Source: Bacteroidota bacterium
Lineage (GTDB): Bacteria > Bacteroidota > Bacteroidia > Bacteroidales > VadinHA17
Length of the DNA: 64,000 bases
Reading direction: 5' to 3'
NCBI GenBank assembly: GCA_016718875.1
Contig: JADKBL010000017.1
Location: 29,292 to 93,291 of the forward strand
The notes beneath the pieces are model-generated. The model saw nothing but the letters and a program-made list of their open reading frames with translations. It ran no database searches and was not told where the DNA came from. Positions within the stretch are counted from its first letter, which is position 1. The number at the start of each line of letters is the position of its first letter. A program made the position numbers and the translations under genes. Shown here one piece after another: positions 35,970 to 43,474 of this stretch.

Positions 35970-36041
35970 ATAAAATTCAATATCTATTTCTTAATCCTTC
36001 TTTTTCAGAACCTTCTGTTCAAAACACAGGGTTACTCTTGA
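35970..36041 (+). other. probable signal-peptide coding stretch of the GH172 gene, out of frame
   Basis: This frame codes KFNIYFLILLFQNLLFKTQGYS after an ATA codon at 35970 and then hits TGA. It looks like a secretion signal. If one G of GGG at 36029-36031 is removed it joins without a stop into LESLLTEM and the downstream GH172 gene. No ATG is visible at its start; ATA occupies the expected position, and a stop lies three bases earlier. Confidence 0.5.
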
Positions 36042-36057
36042 ATCCCTTCTTACTGAA

Positions 36058-37629
36058 ATGACCGACAGGTCAGCTCTTACATATTTTCCTGATAAGCAAT
36101 TTCAACATAAGCAATCCAGCAGCTACAACCGTGCCTCTGTCTCACCCGATACTGCCGGCTGGTTCGCCAATGCAGATATGTCACATTTCATCAGGGTTGA
36201 AGAAAACAGTGGCAGACGGGAGTTTGTGATGCTGGATGCCGAAGGCCCGGGAGCGATCGTGCGATGGTGGATGACTTTCTATAAAGCCCAGGATGGTATG
36301 ATCCGTGTTTATATCGACAATGATTCGGTGCCTGTTCTCCTCGGAACGCCTAAAGAGCTTCTGAGAGGCAGCCTGGTTTGTAATCCTCCGCTTGCTGCTT
36401 CAGTTCAGGAAGGGGCACCTCTTGGTGAAGAAGGCCGTGATTATGACCATAATTTCTATGTTCCTATCCCCTTTGCAAAGCACTGTAAGATAACTTATGA
36501 ATGCGATTCTCTAAGGCTTCTGTATGATTATGAGGGGATTAAAGTGCCTCAGGGGTACTACTGGCCTGATGTATTCTATAACATAGGTTACAGGGCATAT
36601 TCAAAAAAAGTAAATGTAGAATCTGTTACAGCCGGTATTCTTGAATCGGCAAGACCCCTTTTTGAGAAATCCGGAGAAGAACTTCTCAATGAAATAATCC
36701 CATCAGGCTCTGAGGAGATGAATGGACAAAGATTGCCTCCAGGTGATTCTGTTTCTTTTGGTATAAAGCAGAAAAATTCTGCGGTTACAAAACTGGCTAT
36801 ATTGCTTGATGCAAAATATTTCAGTCAGGCACTGAGATCAGTCGTTGTAAAAATAACTTTCGACGGAAAGACCACAGTATGGGTTCCTGCCGGAGAGTTT
36901 TTTGGTACCGGTTATACTCTATATCCGCACAGGACCTGGATGAATACGAGCGATTCTTCACAACTTCTGCAGTCTTTCTGGGTAATGCCTTTCAAAGAGA
37001 CCTGCAATATTGAATTAATTAATTATGGATATGATACGATTCATATCGATCTGGTAACAGGGATCAGTGAATATAAATGGCTGAAAAACAGTATGTATTT
37101 CGGTGCTTCGTGGCATGAGTATAACAGGATAAGGAGCAGGAGTAGTGATGGTTCTCCTTATGATCTTAATTTCATTGATATCAAGGGAAAAGGAGTTTAT
37201 GCCGGTGACCAGGTAACATTGTATAATGATACATGGCACTGGTGGGGAGAAGGTGATGAGAAGATATTTGTCGATGGCGAATCATTTCCTTCAAGCTTCG
37301 GCACAGGCTCGGAAGATTACTATGGTTATTCTTTTGCCCGCAGGGAACCCTTCTCGCATCCTTTTATTTCTCAACCTGTAGGGATTGGAAACATGTCATA
37401 TGGTGTTTCGGTGAATATGAGGCACCGGTCACTTGATGCAATTCCCTTTTCAAAATCCATAAGTTCAAATATTGAATTATGGCACTGGGCAGACATAAAA
37501 ATGAATTATGCCCTTACAACCTATTATTATATCCGGGATCCGTTCGAAACCAATATTAAACCTGATATAGAAAGTGTGAGGCGTCGGGTAATTGTTTCGA
37601 AAAATGATTTTACCTTAGATGAGAAATAA
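36058..37629 (+). CDS. DUF2961/GH172 family protein (1)
   Basis: A 523-residue protein from this ATG. Homology clearly continues upstream: in frame before the ATG one reads VTLESLLTE, matching the N-terminal LESLLxEMTDR of DUF2961 proteins, and a signal peptide lies one frame off at 35970-36041. Conserved landmarks are GPGAIVRWWMTF near 65-76, WWGEGDEKIFVDGE near 396-409 and SFGTGSEDYYGYSF near 412-425; the last two hold the acidic residues of the GH172 active site. GH172 enzymes include difructose-anhydride hydrolases and D-arabinofuranosidases. It is one of three DUF2961 genes in the window. Confidence 0.85.
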   Translation: MTDRSALTYFPDKQFQHKQSSSYNRASVSPDTAGWFANADMSHFIRVEENSGRREFVMLDAEGPGAIVRWWMTFYKAQDGMIRVYIDNDSVPVLLGTPKELLRGSLVCNPPLAASVQEGAPLGEEGRDYDHNFYVPIPFAKHCKITYECDSLRLLYDYEGIKVPQGYYWPDVFYNIGYRAYSKKVNVESVTAGILESARPLFEKSGEELLNEIIPSGSEEMNGQRLPPGDSVSFGIKQKNSAVTKLAILLDAKYFSQALRSVVVKITFDGKTTVWVPAGEFFGTGYTLYPHRTWMNTSDSSQLLQSFWVMPFKETCNIELINYGYDTIHIDLVTGISEYKWLKNSMYFGASWHEYNRIRSRSSDGSPYDLNFIDIKGKGVYAGDQVTLYNDTWHWWGEGDEKIFVDGESFPSSFGTGSEDYYGYSFARREPFSHPFISQPVGIGNMSYGVSVNMRHRSLDAIPFSKSISSNIELWHWADIKMNYALTTYYYIRDPFETNIKPDIESVRRRVIVSKNDFTLDEK

Positions 37630-37636
37630 TCAATCG

Positions 37637-37680
37637 CACCGTCATACCGTCGTACCGTCGCACCGTAATACCGACAAACC
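37637..37680. repeat. 8-base tandem array, YACCGTCR unit
   Basis: Units starting at 37637: CACCGTCA, TACCGTCG, TACCGTCG, CACCGTAA, TACCGACA, then a decayed AACCGTTT. Same unit as 11396-11439. It fills most of the 75-base gap before the next gene. Confidence 0.75.
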
Positions 37681-37704
37681 GTTTAACCCTAAACCTTCAA
37701 TAAT

Positions 37705-39006
37705 ATGAAAAACATTCTCATAACACTACTTTCCATAGTTATTCTTTTCTCATGCACAGGTCCGGATACAGCTCCGGTTCATAAGAATTCAGTCCCGTTA
37801 ACCCCGGCTTCCCCTGAAAGCCAGGGTATGGCATCTGACAGACTTGCACGAATCGACGATATGCTTAAGCAGGCTGTTGATAACAAAGAAATCCCCGGGG
37901 TTGTTGCTCTTGTTGCACGAAATGGGAAAATTGTATATCACAAAGCATTTGGAATGGCAGACAATGCTTCAGGAAGAGAGATGAAGACCGATGATATTTT
38001 CAGGATCGCTTCACAGACGAAGGCAATTACCGGTACAGCGGTTATGATACTTTGGGAAGAAGGTAAATTCAGACTGGATGACCCAATCTCAAAGTACATT
38101 CCTGAATTTAAGAATCCGGGTGTACTTAAAACATTCAATCCAAAGGATTCATCTTTTACTACCGAACCTGCAAAAAGTGAGATAACAATCCGTCAGCTGC
38201 TTACACATACATCAGGAATTGGTTACGGAGTAATTGACGGCGATGACCGTTTCAGAATGATATACCATAAAGCAGGCATCACAGATGCATTTACTTCAGA
38301 ACACGTGATACTTTCTGAAAACATAAAGAAGCTTGCCAGGATGCCGCTGCATCATAATCCCGGCGAAGCATTTACATACAGCGAGGGTCTTGATGTTCTG
38401 GGTTATCTTATAGAGATTACTTCAGGAATGCCTTTCGATAAATTTCTCAGGACAAGATTGTTTGATCCGCTGGGGATGAATGATACGTGGTTTTATCTTC
38501 CTGATGAAAAGGCATCAAGACTGGTTTCAGTTCAGGAACCCAAGGACGGAACATGGAAAAAGTTCCCCAAAACATTCTATGATACAGATTACCCTGTTAC
38601 TGGAGCAAAGAGCTATTTCGCAGGTGGAGCCGGATTGTCAAGTACTGTTAGGGATTATGCCACATTCCTTCAGATGTACCTGAACGGAGGGGAGCTTAAT
38701 GGTATAAGGATACTTAGCAGGACTACTGTTCAGTCCATTATGGGTAACCAGAATTATGGTGTCTGGGGTGAAGATGCTGAATCATATTATGGGCTTGCAT
38801 TTGGTGTGCTTACAAAACGCGGGGCTGAAAAAGGAGGCCAGGGAAGTACCGGGACATTTAACTGGGGCGGATATTTCAATACATCCTATTTTGCCGACCC
38901 GGCAGAGAAGATAATTGGAGTAATCTTTAAACAGACACAGGGTCAGGTAAATGATAATACAGAATGGAAGTTTAAGGTTCTTACTGGTCAGGCGGTTAAC
39001 GATTAA
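37705..39006 (+). CDS. beta-lactamase family serine hydrolase, lipoprotein
   Basis: A 433-residue class C beta-lactamase/esterase fold. It has a lipobox (ILFSC, Cys17). The catalytic Ser103 and Lys106 lie in IASQTKAITG (SxxK). The second motif is TYSEGLDVLGYLIE near 227 (Tyr of YxN-like box, here YSE). The third lies near GTFNWGGYFN. It may be an esterase, a D-aminopeptidase or a transesterase; lactamase activity is not implied. The neighbours point to removal of an acyl group from a sugar. It starts 14 bases before the next gene's start region and after the octamer array. Confidence 0.85.
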   Translation: MKNILITLLSIVILFSCTGPDTAPVHKNSVPLTPASPESQGMASDRLARIDDMLKQAVDNKEIPGVVALVARNGKIVYHKAFGMADNASGREMKTDDIFRIASQTKAITGTAVMILWEEGKFRLDDPISKYIPEFKNPGVLKTFNPKDSSFTTEPAKSEITIRQLLTHTSGIGYGVIDGDDRFRMIYHKAGITDAFTSEHVILSENIKKLARMPLHHNPGEAFTYSEGLDVLGYLIEITSGMPFDKFLRTRLFDPLGMNDTWFYLPDEKASRLVSVQEPKDGTWKKFPKTFYDTDYPVTGAKSYFAGGAGLSSTVRDYATFLQMYLNGGELNGIRILSRTTVQSIMGNQNYGVWGEDAESYYGLAFGVLTKRGAEKGGQGSTGTFNWGGYFNTSYFADPAEKIIGVIFKQTQGQVNDNTEWKFKVLTGQAVND

Positions 39007-39019
39007 TCATTGCAGTTTT

Positions 39020-41122
39020 ATGATCTCTGGAATAAAATTGGCTTTCACTGCAACTCTCATTTTATTGCTGTTGTCATGCTGTGAAATTGATAACAATAGG
39101 AGGGTGACCACAGGAAAGCTCATTGAAGAAATGGCTGATCTGGAAAGACTTACGACACTGCCTTCGCAGAACTATAAAACTGTTCAGTTTTCTTCATATG
39201 ACCGCAGGAGCAAAACGACTAATGACAGCTGCTGGTTCTCAAATGAAGATGGATTCGGAAATGAACCAATTCCCGCTTTTGAAGAGGTAATTTCGCAACC
39301 CGATTCCGGCGGCATTGGCAGATATCTTATTTGTGATGTCAAAGGTCCGGGTGCTATTGTCCGTTTATGGACAGCCAACATAAATGGTAATATCCGTTTG
39401 TTCCTTGATAACACTGATACTCCTGTTTTTGATGGTACTGCACAGGATTTCTTCTGGAAACCGCTGGTGCTGCTTTCAGGGAAAGATCCCGGATTTGATT
39501 ATTCTTCAACAATAAGACAGTTTGACGCAAATTACTTTCCGGTTCCTTTTTCAGGCAGGTGCAGAATTGAGTGGACTGGAGATATCTCAAAGATCCATTT
39601 TTATCATGTCGGAATAAGAATTTATGATCCTGATGTAATGGTTGAAACTTATAAAGCATCAGAAGCTGACGATTATATTGAAAAGCTTAAGAAGGTGAAC
39701 AACCTTCTTGAAAATCCGGGAAATATTGTTCAAAGTTCTGTTTCTGAAACAATAACCAATGACCATACTCTGGGTGATGGAAATAAAGCAGTGCTTTTTT
39801 CAGGTAAGGGGAGCAAAGCAATAAATGAATTTTCTGTCAGAATAAAATCACCGGATATTGAACAGGCTCTGAGAAAAAGTATCATTACTATGTGGTTTGA
39901 TAATTCCTCTGGACCTCAGGTTGAGGCTCCGCTTGGTGATTTTTTTGGATCGGCACCCGGTCTGAATCAGTACCGGTCACTTCCATTTGAGGTTACCAGT
40001 GACAGTACATTGATCTGCCGTTTTATTATGCCTTACAGGGTGAATGCAAAGATTGAACTTGCGAACATGTCAGGTTCCGGGCTGACAATACATTCCTCAG
40101 TAAAGGTTGAAGACTTTAAATGGATTGAGGGGAGATCAATGCATTTCCGGGCAAGATGGAGCATTGATCATAGTCTTACAGCATCTTATTTTGATCAGGG
40201 CAATTATAATGTATCTGATATCCTTTATCTTATGACATCCGGCAAAGGCAGGATTGCAGGTGCTGCTGCTTTTATCTATAATCCAAGCAACGCAACTACC
40301 TCCTGGGGTAACTGGTGGGGTGAGGGTGATGAGAAGATCTTTGTGGATAATGATACTTTTCCTTCATTTTATGGAACAGGATCGGAAGACTATTTCAATT
40401 ATTCCTGGTCGTCAACACGTATATTCTCTTATCCTTATTGTGGTCAGCCGCGAAATGATGGTCCCGGCAACAGGGGATATGTTTCAAATTACAGGTGGCA
40501 TATAAGTGATGATATACTTTTCAGTGACAAGGCAGCTTTCTTTATGGAGCTTGGCCATCACGGGCTTGTTCATGAATTCTCATACGGAAGGATAGTTTAT
40601 TTCTATGCACTTCCGGGAACTCTTGACAATTACAGCCGGATATCTGCCAGCGACATCAGAGATGTGATTTATCCTGACTGGCAGCCAATTGCATATCTTG
40701 GATCATCTGGTTACAGGTATACCCGGGCAGAGGAACTTATAAGCAAAAGTTCAGAGGTAAGGATTGAACCCTGCAGGATTTCTTCAGGGAATAAAATTCT
40801 GGTGTGGTATCCTGAAAATGGATCAGATCAGCTGAGTTTCAAAATACTCTGTGACAAGAGTTACGAAAAGACAAATATCGGATTCACATTAAGGCATGAT
40901 CCTTCGGGTGGAACCGTGGCTGTTCATCTAAATGGCAAACCGGTAAAAATTGATGGTAAGGCAGAAATACAATTAAATGAACCTTTCCAGACATTCCTGG
41001 CTAATCACTTTACTGAAAAGGTTGATCTCATAAAGGGTATTAATGAAATTGTCCTTGAATCAAATGATAAGGGAGTTCAGGGAAAAGTAGGGATTGATTT
41101 TATTTGGATGAAAAAAGATTAG
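39020..41122 (+). CDS. DUF2961/GH172 family lipoprotein (2)
   Basis: The start is set at ATG 39020 to give MISGIKLAFTATLILLLLSCC, a lipoprotein signal (Cys19 or Cys20); a longer frame overlaps the previous gene. The 700-residue protein has the GH172 core in the first 520 residues (GPGAIVRLW near 110, NWWGEGDEKIFVDND near 432-446, FYGTGSEDYFNYSW near 450-463) and an additional C-terminal beta-sandwich (VRIEPCRISSGNKI onwards) absent from GH172 copies 1 and 3, perhaps a carbohydrate-binding domain. Confidence 0.85.
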   Translation: MISGIKLAFTATLILLLLSCCEIDNNRRVTTGKLIEEMADLERLTTLPSQNYKTVQFSSYDRRSKTTNDSCWFSNEDGFGNEPIPAFEEVISQPDSGGIGRYLICDVKGPGAIVRLWTANINGNIRLFLDNTDTPVFDGTAQDFFWKPLVLLSGKDPGFDYSSTIRQFDANYFPVPFSGRCRIEWTGDISKIHFYHVGIRIYDPDVMVETYKASEADDYIEKLKKVNNLLENPGNIVQSSVSETITNDHTLGDGNKAVLFSGKGSKAINEFSVRIKSPDIEQALRKSIITMWFDNSSGPQVEAPLGDFFGSAPGLNQYRSLPFEVTSDSTLICRFIMPYRVNAKIELANMSGSGLTIHSSVKVEDFKWIEGRSMHFRARWSIDHSLTASYFDQGNYNVSDILYLMTSGKGRIAGAAAFIYNPSNATTSWGNWWGEGDEKIFVDNDTFPSFYGTGSEDYFNYSWSSTRIFSYPYCGQPRNDGPGNRGYVSNYRWHISDDILFSDKAAFFMELGHHGLVHEFSYGRIVYFYALPGTLDNYSRISASDIRDVIYPDWQPIAYLGSSGYRYTRAEELISKSSEVRIEPCRISSGNKILVWYPENGSDQLSFKILCDKSYEKTNIGFTLRHDPSGGTVAVHLNGKPVKIDGKAEIQLNEPFQTFLANHFTEKVDLIKGINEIVLESNDKGVQGKVGIDFIWMKKD

Positions 41123-41180
41123 TGTTAATTTTAAATCCGCTTACAGAAAAAAATATTAACCATACCTAATAAATCCTATC

Positions 41181-42650
41181 ATGAAAACCAACAGAAGAAG
41201 TTTCTTTAAAATTGCAGGAGTAGCTGGTGCAGGAGTGCTTGCCGGATCAGCATTAAGTTCATGTAAACCTGGCGATAAGAGTCAGCCTGCCGATCCGTTT
41301 GCATCAATAAAGGCGGCTGCTGAAAGAAAACGTACCCAGCTGTTCAATATGAGCGGGTATGCTGCACCAAAGATTGAAGTGGTGCGTGTGGGAGTTATCG
41401 GATTGGGTAGCCGTGGTCCCGGAGCAGTAGAAAGACTGTCAAAAATTGATGGAGTTGAAATCAAAGCTTTATGTGATAAATTGCCTGACCGTGTTGACAA
41501 GGCACAGAAAATACTTGAAAAAAATGGTTTACCTCCGGCCAAGGGATATACGGGGACACCTGAAATATGGAAGGAACTCTGTCAGAGTAATGACCTGGAT
41601 CTGATATATATAACAACCCCCTGGGAATTTCATACTCCGATGGCGGTTTTTGCCCTGGAAAGTGGCAAACATGCAGTATCGGAAGTGCCTGCAGCAGTTA
41701 CCGTCGATGAAGCCTGGCAACTGGTTGAAACTGCAGAAAAGACTAAAAAGCATTTCATGATGCTTGAAAACTGCTGTTATGATTTCTTTGAACTGCTGAC
41801 ACTTAACATGGCACGCCAGGGATTTTTCGGAGAACTTCTTCATGTTGAGGGTGCATATATTCACAACCTCCTGTCATCGAATTTTGATAAAGATGGTTAT
41901 GTTGATATGTGGCGCCTGCGCCATAACCAGAAAAGAAGAGGAAATCTCTATCCAACCCACGGACTTGGCCCTGTATGCCAGGCCCTGAATATAAACAGGG
42001 GTGACCGTATGGATTACCTTACATCAATGTCGACAAACGACTTCCAGATGGCACCGATGGCTGTGGAGCTTTCAAAATCAGACCCTTTCTATAGTGAGTT
42101 TGTTACAAATGGTTATCGTGGTAATATGAATACCACAGTTATCAGGACTGAAAAGGGCAAAACAATGATGATTCAGCATGATGTGACCTCACCGCGTCCA
42201 TATTCCAGGATACATCTTATCAGTGGAACAAAAGGAGTGGCTGTCAAATATCCTGAACCCGGACGTATAGCTACTTCTCATGAATGGTTAGATGAAGCCA
42301 AAATGAAGGAGATTGAAACTCAGTATACCCCTGAAATTGTAAAACGTATCGGAGAACTTGCAAAACAGATTGGCGGACATGGTGGTATGGATTTCATGAT
42401 GGACTGGAGACTTATCGACTGCCTGAGAAATGGTCTTCCGCTTGATCAGGATGTTTATGATGCAGCTCTATGGAGTTCTGTTGCTCCTCTCAGCGAATGG
42501 TCTGTTGCGAACCGTTCTAATTCCATCACTATTCCTGATTTTACCGGCGGTTCATACAAGACAAACGTACCTGTTGACATTACTCTTTCAAAAGGAGGAA
42601 ACACCGGTGTCAGAACAAATACCAAATCAGGCAGTCAGTTAACTCTTTAA
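41181..42650 (+). CDS. GH109-like NAD-dependent glycosidase (Gfo fold)
   Basis: A 489-residue exported enzyme with twin-arginine signal (NRRSFFKIAGVAGAG) overlapping a lipobox-like SSC. GVIGLGSRG is the NAD loop. Typical GH109 features follow: EVPAAVTVDEAW (an EVP variant of EKP), MLENCCYDFFELL near 194, EGAYIHNL near 223, and GNLYPTHGLGPV near 255. GH109 members cleave alpha-N-acetylgalactosaminides through transient oxidation at C3 by tightly bound NAD+. This is the best substrate clue in the window: GalNAc-bearing glycans, consistent with nagA/nagB. It opens a seven-gene glycosidase run. GH179 or other Gfo-fold glycosidases are weaker alternatives. Confidence 0.87.
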   Translation: MKTNRRSFFKIAGVAGAGVLAGSALSSCKPGDKSQPADPFASIKAAAERKRTQLFNMSGYAAPKIEVVRVGVIGLGSRGPGAVERLSKIDGVEIKALCDKLPDRVDKAQKILEKNGLPPAKGYTGTPEIWKELCQSNDLDLIYITTPWEFHTPMAVFALESGKHAVSEVPAAVTVDEAWQLVETAEKTKKHFMMLENCCYDFFELLTLNMARQGFFGELLHVEGAYIHNLLSSNFDKDGYVDMWRLRHNQKRRGNLYPTHGLGPVCQALNINRGDRMDYLTSMSTNDFQMAPMAVELSKSDPFYSEFVTNGYRGNMNTTVIRTEKGKTMMIQHDVTSPRPYSRIHLISGTKGVAVKYPEPGRIATSHEWLDEAKMKEIETQYTPEIVKRIGELAKQIGGHGGMDFMMDWRLIDCLRNGLPLDQDVYDAALWSSVAPLSEWSVANRSNSITIPDFTGGSYKTNVPVDITLSKGGNTGVRTNTKSGSQLTL

Positions 42651-42682
42651 TATCATATTATTAAATTAAATGATAATTCAGT

Positions 42683-43444
42683 ATGAAGACATTTAAAAGG
42701 ATCAGTTTGCTGGCATTGACAACAGCCTTAATTTTTGGCTGCTCAGCGCCTAAATCCCAGGACCCTCAGAGTCTCTATTCCGAAATTGAAAAACAACCAG
42801 CCAATAATACTCTCACTGAAAAAGAGAAAAACAACGGATGGCAGATCTTATTTGACGGATCCACCACCTCTGGATGGCACGGATACAATATGGGAATCTT
42901 CCCCGATTGCTGGGCAATTGAAGATGGTTGTCTTACAATGAATACCACAGGGGGAGCTGAGAGTCAGGATATAATAACTGATAAAATTTACAGGAATTTT
43001 GCTTTCTCAGTTGACTACAAGACCGCTCCGGCAGCTAACAGTGGAATTATTTTCCAGGTAAAGGAGGATACAACATATAAGTTTCCTTATGAGACGGGTG
43101 CGGAAATGCAGATAATCGATGACGAAGGATGGCCTGGTAAATTGGAGGAGTGGCAAAAAAGCGGCGCAAACTATGCTATGTATACGGCAAAGGTAAAAGC
43201 TCATAAACCTGTGGGTGAATGGAACAGCCTGTTTATTGTTGTGAAGGACAATAAGGTTACTCAGATACTTAACGGCACTGTTGTTGTCGAGTATGAGAAA
43301 TATACCGATGAGTGGACAAAGCTGCGAAACAGCGGAAAATGGGCTGATTACCCCGATTATGGCAAATATGATGAAGGGCATATTTCCCTTCAGAACCATG
43401 GCTCAAAAGTATGGTTCAGAAATATAAAGATCAAGGAGCTTTAA
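42683..43444 (+). CDS. DUF1080 (3-keto-disaccharide hydrolase-like) lipoprotein
   Basis: A 253-residue lipoprotein (LIFGC, Cys20). The concanavalin-like sandwich of DUF1080 shows WQILFDGSTTSGWHGYN near 54-70, WAIEDGCLTM near 77-86, NSGIIFQV near 115 and WFRNIKIKEL at the end. DUF1080 proteins have been linked to hydrolysis or elimination of 3-keto-glycosides made by Gfo/Idh/MocA dehydrogenases. Following directly after the GH109-like gene and with six exported oxidoreductases elsewhere in the window, that activity is a reasonable hypothesis here. A carbohydrate-binding role is the alternative. Confidence 0.82.
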   Translation: MKTFKRISLLALTTALIFGCSAPKSQDPQSLYSEIEKQPANNTLTEKEKNNGWQILFDGSTTSGWHGYNMGIFPDCWAIEDGCLTMNTTGGAESQDIITDKIYRNFAFSVDYKTAPAANSGIIFQVKEDTTYKFPYETGAEMQIIDDEGWPGKLEEWQKSGANYAMYTAKVKAHKPVGEWNSLFIVVKDNKVTQILNGTVVVEYEKYTDEWTKLRNSGKWADYPDYGKYDEGHISLQNHGSKVWFRNIKIKEL

Positions 43445-43474
43445 GACATTTTCAATAATCAATATTCCGGGAAA

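Noticed and set aside
37705..39006. Antibiotic resistance beta-lactamase
   Set aside because: SxxK is present but the second motif is YSE rather than YxN and the gene sits among glycan enzymes; an esterase or peptidase-like role is as likely.
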